From CAVQBP01 sp964448105 (GTDB lineage: Bacteria; Bacteroidota; Ignavibacteria; Ignavibacteriales; Ignavibacteriaceae), in the NCBI GenBank assembly GCA_964448105.1, contig CAYUVK010000066.1, forward strand, positions 1-27,581: DNA of 27,581 bases, given 5' to 3'. Every line of letters starts with the position of its first letter. Within the stretch, counting starts at the first letter, position 1. Made by a program: the position numbers and the translations under genes. This document shows positions 8,337-16,947 of this stretch, in pieces. The notes beneath the pieces are model-generated. The model was not told the origin of the DNA, did no database searches, and saw only the letters and a list, made by a program, of their open reading frames with translations.

Positions 8337-8463
8337 CGGAAGTTTCATATCACGGTATATAATTCTCTTTTTGTGTACGTCTTCTAATCCTTCAGCTGTT
8401 TGAACAGCATAACTAATAATATCAATTATTTGTAGGGGTTATTGCTATAAGCCTTTACAATTT
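8337..8463 (-). pseudogene. Frameshifted relic of a Ser/Thr kinase catalytic core
   Basis: The minus strand reads IVKAYSNNPY, then after a one-base loss in the palindromic element IDIISYAVQTAEGLEDVHKK and RIIYRDMKL. The intact kinase at 226-2517 has IVGAYSNKPLQ, IDIINYAIQIANGLEAAHKK and GIIHRDIKS. The catalytic HRD has become YRD, and no glycine loop or DFG follows. The closest relative in the window is the kinase at 226-2517 (shared IDII and shared third-base choices), not the adjacent kinase. The relic abuts the stop codon of the hydrolase at 8464-9411. Similarity is lost below about 8337. A decayed copy of the palindromic element lies at 8431-8459. Confidence 0.85.
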
Positions 8464-9411
8464 TTACTTTTCAATTTTATCCAGAAAATCTCTGATTGTA
8501 TTATTAGTTGAGTCGGGATTATCCTGCATACATAAATGTCCGGCTTCGGGAATTACTGCAACCTCGGAATTCGGCACTAACCCGGCATAATATCTTACTG
8601 TTGAAGGTCTGACCTCATCATATTGCCCGCCCATGAATAAAGTCGGAACTTTTATCCTGTTAAGTTTCCCGGTGGCATTATAATCTTTCAGATTTCCTGT
8701 AAGAGTAAATTCACTTGGACCATCCATATGTAAATAAACATTTTCTCCCATTTGTGAAAAGGCGCTATCTATATCTGCTGACCAAGGTTGCTTGCGGGCT
8801 AGATATAACTTGTAATAGTAATCCATAGCTTGCTGGTATTCAGGCGAATCGTATGTCCCATTTTTTTCATTTGTATGGATTGCCATTTGAATTGAATCGG
8901 GTAGAGTAGCAATTAAAGTATCTGCGTCCTTCGCCCACATATGAACATCTAAAGCTGGTCCGCAAAGAATTAATCCCTTAACGCCTTCAGGATAGGAGAA
9001 GTAATATTCAACCGCAAGCATAGTACCCCACGAATGTCCAAACAGGTAGAAATCTTTCAAACCAATTGAAGTTCGAATTTCTTCTAATTCTTTTATATAA
9101 CTATTGATTGTCATTAATGTAGTGTCAGTAATTCTATCTGAACGGCCGCAGCCAAGTTGATCGATAAATATTACAGGTCTTTCATCTGACAATGCTGCCA
9201 TTGGGTTCAGGTAATAGCTTGGGACACCGGGTCCTCCATGTAATAGTACTAATGGTGTTTTTTCTCCGCTGCCGACAATTTTGTACCATACTTTCCCGCC
9301 GGTTACATTTATATATTCTTCTTTTGGAGAAAGATTATTTGATTTACAACCACTAAAAAATATTAACAAAAGTAGAGTAAAAATGATAAAGTATAAACAA
9401 TTTGTTTTCAT
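8464..9411 (-). CDS. Lipoprotein alpha/beta hydrolase, proline iminopeptidase (S33)-like
   Basis: A 315-residue protein with a lipoprotein signal (LLLLIFFSGC, lipidated Cys-22), so probably anchored to a membrane. It has the hallmarks of the S33/proline iminopeptidase branch: LLHGGPG (oxyanion-hole region), FIDQLGCGRSD, nucleophile Ser-127 in GHSWG, Asp-265 in GGQYDEVRP and His-292 in EAGHLCMQD. S33 enzymes remove N-terminal proline or hydrolyse related amides and esters, so a role in peptide breakdown together with the S9A peptidase is plausible. The start is ATG at 9411 with GGAGA 9 nt upstream. A 3'-end relic of a second copy is at 75-161. The stop codon directly touches a kinase relic. 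Confidence 0.88.
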   Translation of the reverse strand: MKTNCLYFIIFTLLLLIFFSGCKSNNLSPKEEYINVTGGKVWYKIVGSGEKTPLVLLHGGPGVPSYYLNPMAALSDERPVIFIDQLGCGRSDRITDTTLMTINSYIKELEEIRTSIGLKDFYLFGHSWGTMLAVEYYFSYPEGVKGLILCGPALDVHMWAKDADTLIATLPDSIQMAIHTNEKNGTYDSPEYQQAMDYYYKLYLARKQPWSADIDSAFSQMGENVYLHMDGPSEFTLTGNLKDYNATGKLNRIKVPTLFMGGQYDEVRPSTVRYYAGLVPNSEVAVIPEAGHLCMQDNPDSTNNTIRDFLDKIEK

Positions 9412-9510
9412 AAATATGTATCTCCAAATAGTTTTTTTAATTACTTAGTGCCTTCAATATTTTTGAACGGCAACAATGCGAATTTTTCAAAATCTTTATT
9501 AATTACAATT

Positions 9511-12195
9511 TCATTTCAGATATCCTATCCATATATCCGACTCTTTCTCCTCTTTTATAAAGTAAACCGATTTATTATCCGGAGAAAAAGCATAATTCCC
9601 CCAAAAAGATAAAATTTTGGGAGAATTCTCTATTGGGTAGCTGGATTTTGTTTTTATATTCAAAACATAAAATTTGTTGTTATCTTCATATAAAATTCTA
9701 TTGTTATCTTTGAACCACATAGGTCCCTGCCCTGAATATGAGACTGTTTTGTAGTTTTGCTGAACCAATGAATAAATAATTATTCCAAGATGAGCCCCGC
9801 TGATTTTATCCATTCTGTTCCCTGCAATAAGTTTTCCGTCCGGAGATATAGCATGTACTTCAAATCTAACCCCTTTTTCATTTAATTCGGGAAGATGTTC
9901 AGGATTTGTAACTATGGATGAATCAATATCGAATAGTATATTGTCGATATCTTTAAAGACTGCTGCAATTAAATGACCATTCGGGAACCATCTTGGGACA
10001 CTGACTATTTCACTGGTACTTGTAAGTTGCTTGAGGTTACTGCCGTCCGCATCGATCTTCCAGCTTTCATATTTGCCTGATCTGTCAGAATAAAAAAGAA
10101 GGGTTTTTCCGTCGGGTGACCATTGAGGATTTCGATCTTTGTAGATATCATTCGTTAATTTTAATATTCCTGAACCGTCTGTTTTCATAATATAAATATC
10201 TTCCTGTTGACCACTGCTTGAAACTGCAATCCATTTGTTATCCGGTTTAATATCCATGTATATAAATTGCTTTGATCCTTTAGTAACCGGAATGGGAAGA
10301 CCGGAAAATTTTTCTCTGTTCGGATCAAAATCTATTTTATAAATGTTGTCTCTAATTTCGGCAGAGACATAAATAATTTTTTTACCATCCCTAGACATTT
10401 TAGCCATTGCACAGTAGAGGGATGGCGTAGTAACTAGTTCCGGGCCCGATAGAACTTTTCCTGTTTCTTCATTTATTTTTACCCGCCATAAATTCATGCT
10501 TCCGCCGCGATTGCTTGAAAAATAGATATACTTGCCGTCAGAAGACCATGTCGGGCTCCAATTGATATAATCATCATTTGTTATCATAGTTGGGCTTTTC
10601 CCGGAAGTAGGGATTAACCAAATTGATCTCTGTCCAGTGCCTGCCGGAAGTCCCCAATATGCAATCCATTTACCATTAGGCGACATACTCGGCTGAACAG
10701 CATCTCCATTATATAACTTTTGAATCTTACCATCATTTATTTCAGCCGACCAAAGCTGGCTTACAGCGCCTCTTGAATATGGATGTTCAACTGATTCAGT
10801 TGCAAAAATGATTTTTTTACCATCAGGAGACCAGGTCGGATTATAACCGAAATTAGTTAGCCTGCGGACTGATTCACCGGTTGAACCCATTAAAAATATT
10901 CCTCCTCCATCGCGTTCCGAACGAAATACAATTAATTCTCCGTCGGGAGAAAAAGAAGGTTGGTAGTTATCAACTTTAGAGTCTTTTGTTAAATCGATAG
11001 CATTCCCGCCGCCTATCCTCTGAAAGAAGATATGCTGAAAACCATTAACCGATTTTGTGTAAATGATATAATTGCCGTCAGGAGAAATATCGGGATATAA
11101 TTCTTGTCCTGATTGTTCCGTCAACTGCTCGAAGCTTACAAAAATATTCCCTTCCGTTGTCTTTTTTGCAAACAGGGTACTTACAATATATATTGATACA
11201 ATTACGAACATCAACCATGCAAGATATTCTCTTTTTAACAATTTTTTTAAATCAGACCTGAGCTTAGGAGTTTTAACGGGGAATGGAGAAGATGTACCGG
11301 GAGTATGCTCTTGTCCGGTTTCTGTTTCGAAAAGGTAAGAACTAACATCATAGAGTCGGCTTTTTACATTGCCACCGTATTTTTTAATTTTTCTCAAATC
11401 TTTATATAATTCTTTTGCTGACTGATATCTTGCATCTTTATCTTTATTCAGACATTTTATTATAATTTGATTTAAAGCTAAAAAAATCTCAGATTTCAAT
11501 CCGGAAGGAGATACAGGATTTTCATTCAGTATTGAATATATTATTGCCTGATCATAATCCGCTGAAAACGGTAATTTCCCGGTAAGTAATTCATAAATTA
11601 CAACGCCGAAAGACCAGATATCGGTTCGATGATCAATTTCCCCTCCTCTTGCTTGTTCAGGCGACATATAAGCAATTGTTCCAACAGTAGAACCAATTTT
11701 TGTGAGCTTGGTTCTTCCATTCATTTTTGCTAAGCCGAAATCCATAATCTTAACTTTGCCGTCATTAGTAATCATTATGTTGGAAGATTTAATATCTCTG
11801 TGTATTATTCCTTTTTTATGTGCCGCATTCAATCCTTCGGCAATTTGGATAGCATAATTAATAATATCATTCATCTGTAGGGGCTTATTGCTATAAGCCC
11901 CTACAATATCTTTTAATTCTTTTCCCTCTATGTATTCCATTACAATAAACATATCATCATCATATTCTTCTATAGCATGAATGGTTGCAATATTGGGATG
12001 ATTTAATGCCGCTGCAGCCTTGGCTTCAATTTCAAACCTTTTTTTATCTTCTGAATTTGCAGAGATGTTGCGAGGTAAAAATTTAATGGCAACTTTTCTT
12101 TCAAGTTTAGTATCTTCGGCAAGATAGACTACACCCATTCCGCCTTCGCCAAGCTTTCTGATAATTTTGTAGTGGAGTATAGTTTTGTCTATCAT
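9511..12195 (-). CDS. Transmembrane Ser/Thr protein kinase with PD40 (WD40-like) beta-propeller
   Basis: An 894-residue PknB-type kinase. The catalytic domain (9-270) has GEGGMG (16-21), Lys-38, HRD (132-134), DFG (152-154) and SPE (178-180), all intact. A proline-rich linker leads to one membrane segment (about 325-343, LAWLMFVIVSIYIVSTLF). The region beyond about 350 consists of roughly twelve PD40-type repeats such as FSPDGELIVFRSERDGG, WSSDGKYIYFSSNRGG, WSPDGKTLLFYSDRSG and FSPDNKSVYFI. This predicts one or two extracytoplasmic propellers that could bind a ligand or another protein. The kinase domain is close to those of 12212-14437 and 226-2517, whereas the outputs differ. It starts at ATG 12195, 16 nt after the upstream kinase stop, so the two are probably co-transcribed. 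It contains a perfect palindromic element at 11876-11905. Confidence 0.94.
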   Translation of the reverse strand: MIDKTILHYKIIRKLGEGGMGVVYLAEDTKLERKVAIKFLPRNISANSEDKKRFEIEAKAAAALNHPNIATIHAIEEYDDDMFIVMEYIEGKELKDIVGAYSNKPLQMNDIINYAIQIAEGLNAAHKKGIIHRDIKSSNIMITNDGKVKIMDFGLAKMNGRTKLTKIGSTVGTIAYMSPEQARGGEIDHRTDIWSFGVVIYELLTGKLPFSADYDQAIIYSILNENPVSPSGLKSEIFLALNQIIIKCLNKDKDARYQSAKELYKDLRKIKKYGGNVKSRLYDVSSYLFETETGQEHTPGTSSPFPVKTPKLRSDLKKLLKREYLAWLMFVIVSIYIVSTLFAKKTTEGNIFVSFEQLTEQSGQELYPDISPDGNYIIYTKSVNGFQHIFFQRIGGGNAIDLTKDSKVDNYQPSFSPDGELIVFRSERDGGGIFLMGSTGESVRRLTNFGYNPTWSPDGKKIIFATESVEHPYSRGAVSQLWSAEINDGKIQKLYNGDAVQPSMSPNGKWIAYWGLPAGTGQRSIWLIPTSGKSPTMITNDDYINWSPTWSSDGKYIYFSSNRGGSMNLWRVKINEETGKVLSGPELVTTPSLYCAMAKMSRDGKKIIYVSAEIRDNIYKIDFDPNREKFSGLPIPVTKGSKQFIYMDIKPDNKWIAVSSSGQQEDIYIMKTDGSGILKLTNDIYKDRNPQWSPDGKTLLFYSDRSGKYESWKIDADGSNLKQLTSTSEIVSVPRWFPNGHLIAAVFKDIDNILFDIDSSIVTNPEHLPELNEKGVRFEVHAISPDGKLIAGNRMDKISGAHLGIIIYSLVQQNYKTVSYSGQGPMWFKDNNRILYEDNNKFYVLNIKTKSSYPIENSPKILSFWGNYAFSPDNKSVYFIKEEKESDIWIGYLK
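11876..11905. repeat. In-frame palindromic element, kinase copy 2 (perfect)
   Basis: The arms TGTAGGGGCTTAT (11876-11888) and ATAAGCCCCTACA (11893-11905) are perfect 13-base reverse complements around the loop TGCT. On the coding strand it reads VGAYSNKPLQ inside the kinase domain, between KELKDI and MNDIINYAIQIAEGL. A perfect GC-rich stem is striking in such AT-rich coding sequence. It would form a stable hairpin in the mRNA. Confidence 0.85.
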
Positions 12196-12211
12196 TTATT
12201 TATCTCAACTA

Positions 12212-14437
12212 TTAAGTTAGACCTACTTTTTCTAGAAGTAATTTGAATTCAGGTTCATTATAAATTGGTTCAAGTTTAGGATCAACCTTAATCAAGCACA
12301 TTGAGCCTGCTTTTTTCTCAATTCCTTTTTCAAGATACTTAAGCGCCAAATCCTTTTGATTAAGTGCAATATAAACTATAGCAATCCCTCTAAATAGATT
12401 TTCATTTTCAAGATCTTCTAAATCAATATTTTTAATTAAATCAATCGCTTCTTCTTTTTTACCAGCCAAAGCATAACAGCGTGCAAGAGTTATTGATGCT
12501 TCAAGGTCATTATGAGTAAAATCATTCCATAGTTGATTTTCTTTTATCGCATCGTTTAATAAGCCCTTTTCCTGATAAGCGAGCGACAGAAGCCTGTGAG
12601 CTGAACCAAATTCCTTATTCAGTTCCAAAGCTCTTTTTGCAAAATCAATTGCATCATCATAACGACGAGCATAATAAAGAGTCATACCCTTATCTTTAAG
12701 AATTGCCGGAGATAAAGGTTCCAGTTCAACCGCAATGGATATTTCTTGTATTGCTTTATTAGTGTTACCATTGAATGAGAACCATTCTGCGAACCAGTGG
12801 TGTGCTGTTACATAATTTGAATTCAGTTTAATAGCGGTTCGAAACTCTTGAAAAGAATTTTTCCAGTCCCATTCATCTAACATTAGTAAGCTGGCTAAGG
12901 AAGTATGAGCCTCGGCGAGATTATTATCATATTTCAATGCTTTTTTAACTGCCTCTTTAGCTTTCGGATATAATTCTTTTCTTGATATAGTTCCATATTC
13001 ACCTAATAGATTGTACGAATCAGCTATGCCTGCCCATGCTAAAGCATATTGTGAATCAATTTCGATTGCTTGTTCAAAATATTTAATAGCTAATTGCATT
13101 CCTTCTTGATTTCGCTTGTTCCAGAAAAAACGTCCTTTAAGATAAAGTTGATATGCATCTGTCTTTTGTGTACCCCTTTGTTTTAAATTTCTTTTTTCAC
13201 TTGGGGATAAGCGCATTTTAAAGGCCTTAACAATCTTAACAGCTACACTCTCTTGAATATCAAATATATCGTCCATTGTACCGTTATATTTATCAGCCCA
13301 TAGATAGGAATCCTGTTTAGCATCAATCAGCTGGGTGGTGATCCTAAGAGCAGACCCATTTTTCCTTACACTTCCTTCTAATACATATGAGACACCAAGT
13401 TCAGAAGCAATCTGTTTCATAGTTTTCCCTGCCCTTTGATAATTCATTACCGAAGCCCGGGAAATTATCTTAACCTTTTTTAGTTTTGATAACCTTATTA
13501 TTATTTCTTCGGTTAATCCATCGCTAAAATATTGGTTATTGTGCTCGGGACTAATATCGGCAAAAGGTAAGACAGCAATTGAAACAATATTATTTTTTAG
13601 CGAATCCTTTTTTTTCAAATCTCCTTCCATTAACTTAAGTTCATCAATTATAAGCCCTGCATTTTGAAATCGTGAATGAGGTTTTTTTTCAAGACAACCG
13701 TCAATAATTTTGCTGAGAGAAGGAGATATGCCGGGTTTTAAATCAGAAACCGGTTGATGCTTTTCGTTAAGGATATAATATATCACTGCTTGATCATAAT
13801 CTGCCTTAAATGGAACTTTACCTGTCAGCATTTCATAAAGAACAACACCAAAGGACCAAATATCTGCCCGCTGATCTATTTCTTCTCCCCTTGTCTGTTC
13901 TGGCGACATATAAGCGACAGTTCCGACAGTAGTTCCGGCTTTTGTAATATCTGTTCCTCCCTTTATCTTTGCCAGTCCGAAATCCATAATTTTTATTTTG
14001 CCGTCATTGGTAACCATTATGTTGGAAGATTTTATATCACGATGTATTATTCCTTTTTTATGTGCGGCATCCAATCCTTCGGCTATTTGAATTGCATAAT
14101 TAACAATATCATTCATCTGAAGGGGCTTATTGCTATAAGCCCCTACAATATCTTTTAATTCTTTTCCATCTATGTATTCCATTACAATAAACATATCATC
14201 ATCATATTCTTCTATAGCATGAATGGTTGCAATGTTGGGGTGATTTAGAGCGGCAGCCGCTTTGGCTTCAATTTTAAATCTTTCTCTTTCTTCGAAATTA
14301 ACAGAAATATGATGAGGTAAAAATTTAATGGCAACTTTTCTTTCAAGTTTAGTGTCCTCAGCAAGATAGACTACACCCATCCCTCCTTCACCCAATTTCA
14401 CCAAAATATTATAATGTAAAATAGTTTTACCAATCAT
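12212..14437 (-). CDS. Ser/Thr protein kinase with TolB/FlgO-like and TPR domains, no membrane segment
   Basis: A 741-residue PknB-type kinase with all catalytic motifs: GEGGMG (16-21), Lys-38, HRD (132-134), DFG (152-154), SPE (178-180). It is closely related to the kinase at 226-2517 through a TolB/FlgO-like module starting IAVLPFADISP at about 287 and TPR repeats from about 430 to the end (YFEQAIEIDSQYALAWAGIAD, AIDFAKRALELNKEFGSAH). Unlike both other kinases, the linker (about 271-285, GDLKKKDSLKNN) is short and charged and has no hydrophobic segment, so the whole protein should be cytoplasmic. The start is ATG at 14437 behind AAGG. A palindromic element with one mismatch lies at 14118-14147. 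Upstream are a kinase 5' relic and the STAS gene. Confidence 0.93.
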   Translation of the reverse strand: MIGKTILHYNILVKLGEGGMGVVYLAEDTKLERKVAIKFLPHHISVNFEERERFKIEAKAAAALNHPNIATIHAIEEYDDDMFIVMEYIDGKELKDIVGAYSNKPLQMNDIVNYAIQIAEGLDAAHKKGIIHRDIKSSNIMVTNDGKIKIMDFGLAKIKGGTDITKAGTTVGTVAYMSPEQTRGEEIDQRADIWSFGVVLYEMLTGKVPFKADYDQAVIYYILNEKHQPVSDLKPGISPSLSKIIDGCLEKKPHSRFQNAGLIIDELKLMEGDLKKKDSLKNNIVSIAVLPFADISPEHNNQYFSDGLTEEIIIRLSKLKKVKIISRASVMNYQRAGKTMKQIASELGVSYVLEGSVRKNGSALRITTQLIDAKQDSYLWADKYNGTMDDIFDIQESVAVKIVKAFKMRLSPSEKRNLKQRGTQKTDAYQLYLKGRFFWNKRNQEGMQLAIKYFEQAIEIDSQYALAWAGIADSYNLLGEYGTISRKELYPKAKEAVKKALKYDNNLAEAHTSLASLLMLDEWDWKNSFQEFRTAIKLNSNYVTAHHWFAEWFSFNGNTNKAIQEISIAVELEPLSPAILKDKGMTLYYARRYDDAIDFAKRALELNKEFGSAHRLLSLAYQEKGLLNDAIKENQLWNDFTHNDLEASITLARCYALAGKKEEAIDLIKNIDLEDLENENLFRGIAIVYIALNQKDLALKYLEKGIEKKAGSMCLIKVDPKLEPIYNEPEFKLLLEKVGLT
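14118..14147. repeat. In-frame palindromic element, kinase copy 3 (one mismatch)
   Basis: The arms TGAAGGGGCTTAT (14118-14130) and ATAAGCCCCTACA (14135-14147) flank the same TGCT loop as in the other kinases. One base of the left arm differs from the perfect copy. It encodes VGAYSNKPLQ on the minus strand at the same place in the kinase domain. Confidence 0.8.
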
Positions 14438-14477
14438 TAATTTGCCTTAAAATTATAATACGGCTTCGGAGGGCAGG

Positions 14478-14533
14478 TCAGCCTTCGTCTAGCTCTTAGT
14501 TATTTTATAATGGAGTATAGTTTTGTCTGTAAC
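14478..14533 (-). pseudogene. 5'-end relic of a Ser/Thr kinase gene without start codon
   Basis: The minus strand reads TDKTILHYKITKS and then TAG, against MIDKTILHYKIIRKLGEGG at the start of the kinase at 9511-12195. The stretch CAGACAAAACTATACTCCA is almost identical between them. The ATG has become GTT, a stop codon interrupts the glycine loop, and one base seems lost before GAAGGC. Similarity ends near 14478. The relic is more like the 9511-12195 kinase (DKTILHYKI) than the adjacent one at 12212-14437 (GKTILHYNI). It begins 4 nt after the STAS stop codon. The short GC-richer stretch 14461-14485 next to it is unexplained. Confidence 0.8.
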
Positions 14534-14537
14534 CAAT

Positions 14538-14879
14538 TCATTTACTATAGCTTTTAACGGCTTCCTCTACTGAATCATATTGTTCAAATATTTGGTTTAA
14601 TTTAGTAATGGAAAGTAATCCTTCTATCTTATTACTAATGTTAGCAAGTTTAAGATCTCCTCCGTTTTTTCTCATCGAGGTTAATCCGCTAATTAATATT
14701 CCCAGCCCGGAACTATTTACAAAACCCAGATCCCCTAAGTTAACGACAACATTCTTCTTCCCTTTATCCAAAAGACCATAAAGAGTATTGCTCATTTCCG
14801 CTGAAAGTGGACCCCCGACTAGTTTCCCCTTTAATTCAATAACAACAGCATTGTAGCTCTCTTTAACTTTAATACTCAT
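14538..14879 (-). CDS. STAS-domain protein (anti-sigma factor antagonist-like)
   Basis: A 113-residue single STAS domain of the SpoIIAA/RsbV type. These cytoplasmic proteins are switched by phosphorylation of one serine and bind anti-sigma kinases or other partners when dephosphorylated. It has the usual layout: strand AVVIELKGKLVGGPLSAEM, helix, NVVVNLGDLGFVNSSGLGIL with the expected phosphorylation site Ser-56, and a C-terminal helix EEAVKSYSK. The residue before Ser-56 is Asn-55, where SpoIIAA has Asp. AGGAGG lies 5 nt upstream of the ATG, a strong RBS. The SpoIIE-type phosphatase at 17893-19203 is a natural partner. No RsbW/SpoIIAB-type HATPase kinase is in the window, so the kinase acting on Ser-56 is unknown. 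Confidence 0.9.
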   Translation of the reverse strand: MSIKVKESYNAVVIELKGKLVGGPLSAEMSNTLYGLLDKGKKNVVVNLGDLGFVNSSGLGILISGLTSMRKNGGDLKLANISNKIEGLLSITKLNQIFEQYDSVEEAVKSYSK

Positions 14880-14942
14880 TTTTTCCTCCTATTAATTAAA
14901 TTAATAAAACATTTTTGTGAATATTTAGCATAATTTTGGAAT

Positions 14943-16832
14943 TTATTTTACGAGCGGACTAATTATAGAACTCAACAAATCCGGTTTTGTGGTGTCGCGC
15001 TCTAAATACGGATAATGTTCACCTCCATGATAATCCACATCAATAGTGGAATAGAATTCACCGTTTGCCACAATAAATTCTATTGGCGAAGAATTGTCTA
15101 CAGTATACTTTAATGCCTCGTGAATGCGATCATTAGAATATTTTCTTCCATTTATAGCAATTAACTTCATGTCCGGTGCAAGTCCGGCTTTAGCCGCAGG
15201 TGTTCCTGGGATAACATCGGTAATTTTGCCATGGTTACTTAATGTAATGCCGAGAGAATAGCTCAGATTGACAATTCCATATGCATTCTCATGTACCCTC
15301 TCGATATCATTAGGTGTATCTTTATAAACTAATTTCCAGCCTCCTTTTTCAATCCCTCCAAGTGGTGCATGCGGGCTTAAGGACTGCAGGCAGGTTAAGA
15401 AGAAATTTCGCCAATCATAAGGTGCAATTTCATTCATTCCATTTACAACATCATCAAAGGTATATGGCTTTAATTGCGGGCCTTTGCTCTCTCCTCCATG
15501 AAATTTTTTACAAAAATCATCCAATGATTTTTTCCCTTTTGTAAGCTGCCGGATTGTAATATCTGCTTCAAGCCAGATTAAATCTCCCTCATCATAAAAA
15601 TCAGTGCCCCTTCTCCACGAATCATAATCATGACGTGCATAATAAAGAAGTTGGGCTTCATCGTTTGTGTCCTGGAGCGGACGCCATGTTCTTCCCGGCC
15701 TGTTATCGAGCTTTGCAGCTACATTGGCAAGATCTTCTATATATTCTTCCGGTGTATACAAACCGGATCTGGCAGTTAATACTTTCCCAAGATATTGTGT
15801 TAAACCTTCGTAAACCCAAAGAAGATCATCTTTCATGGGAGTTGTAAAATCGCCTGTGGCTAGTCCTGCCGGGCGCCGGTATTTGCCATTCCATGAGTGG
15901 ACATATTCATGAGGCAAAAGAGCCGCGGCACGTTTAAATAGAGTATCATTAATATAAGTCCGTTCAGACATTCGGTTATCACTTGATTGATGATGTTCTA
16001 AACCAAAATGTGCCGTGTGATCGCTTAAAGTGCATAAAAAATCATAATGATTATAATGATGAGCACCAAAGAGAGCATTGGCTTCCACGATTAGTTTTTT
16101 AAATTCATTAATATGAGTCGTATCCATTTCAAGGGCTGATTTATCATCACTAACAAGATCAAGAAAATGCGGGACACCGGATGCCAGGCTTATATTAATT
16201 TGACGTGTATAAGCACCTGTTAAAACTGGTGAATCAACTAACATATTTAAGGACACAGGTTCAAAGCTGATTGAATCTTCCATAAATTCTTTTGGGGTGA
16301 GGGCCGTATAATATTTCCAGCCGTCAGGTAAAATTAGGCTGGGTGTTATTATTATGTTATTTGGTTTTGGAGAACTTGGGTATAAAACTACCTGATTCCA
16401 GCTAATCATACAAAGCTTTGCAGTTGATGAAGCACCTGCCGAGAATCCCTCTTTTTCAGGAGGGAGGATAAAATCAAATGAAACATCAAGTTTAGTTTCG
16501 TTTTCCGGAATTTGACAGTGTATTGCATACATATCTACAAGATCTCTTCTCCAGGAAATTGTTTTTCCGTTTGCGGAAATCTTTAATCCAGCCATATCTA
16601 CAATAGGTCCGGTAGGTCCATGTTCACCCGGAATCCATTCGGGATAAACTAAAGTTAAAGCACCCGGCTGAACAGACATGGTTTCGTGTGAATGAAGAAT
16701 TTTTTTAGGAGCATCTTTTGCATTTACGGATAGTAAGATAAATTGTTGTTTAGTTTGTGCGTAGCCGGTTTGTATTAATAAGAATAATATGAAAACAAGC
16801 TTTAAAATAGCTAAAGATCTTTTATAGTTCAT
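14943..16832 (-). CDS. Exported M61-family metallopeptidase with PDZ domain
   Basis: A 629-residue protein with a signal peptide (cleavage near GYAQ). It matches M61 (glycyl aminopeptidase-like) zinc peptidases. The N-terminal beta domain includes YPEWIPGEHGPTGPI, typical of the family. The catalytic domain has His-308, Glu-309 and His-312 in PHEYVHSWNGKYRRP and the likely third ligand Glu-342 in YEGLTQYLG. A PDZ-like domain follows at about 520-600 (GKITDVIPGTPAAKAGLAPD, KLIAINGRKY). It should act on peptides outside the cytoplasm. The start is ATG at 16832 with GGAGA upstream. It lies 63 nt upstream of the STAS gene in the same direction and may share its transcript, but the two have no obvious functional link. 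Confidence 0.92.
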   Translation of the reverse strand: MNYKRSLAILKLVFILFLLIQTGYAQTKQQFILLSVNAKDAPKKILHSHETMSVQPGALTLVYPEWIPGEHGPTGPIVDMAGLKISANGKTISWRRDLVDMYAIHCQIPENETKLDVSFDFILPPEKEGFSAGASSTAKLCMISWNQVVLYPSSPKPNNIIITPSLILPDGWKYYTALTPKEFMEDSISFEPVSLNMLVDSPVLTGAYTRQINISLASGVPHFLDLVSDDKSALEMDTTHINEFKKLIVEANALFGAHHYNHYDFLCTLSDHTAHFGLEHHQSSDNRMSERTYINDTLFKRAAALLPHEYVHSWNGKYRRPAGLATGDFTTPMKDDLLWVYEGLTQYLGKVLTARSGLYTPEEYIEDLANVAAKLDNRPGRTWRPLQDTNDEAQLLYYARHDYDSWRRGTDFYDEGDLIWLEADITIRQLTKGKKSLDDFCKKFHGGESKGPQLKPYTFDDVVNGMNEIAPYDWRNFFLTCLQSLSPHAPLGGIEKGGWKLVYKDTPNDIERVHENAYGIVNLSYSLGITLSNHGKITDVIPGTPAAKAGLAPDMKLIAINGRKYSNDRIHEALKYTVDNSSPIEFIVANGEFYSTIDVDYHGGEHYPYLERDTTKPDLLSSIISPLVK

Positions 16833-16947
16833 TTATATCTCCACAATAATAAAATGGATTAATGTTAATTGGTTATAAAAACAATTTCTTTTAATTAGAT
16901 AAGCCTTTAAATAGAAGTATTGATAATCTCGCTTTTAATTTAGTTTC

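Noticed and set aside
13754..14158. Plus-strand 134-codon open frame inside the kinase at 12212-14437
   Set aside because: Antisense to a conserved kinase domain with all catalytic motifs; no RBS or family resemblance.
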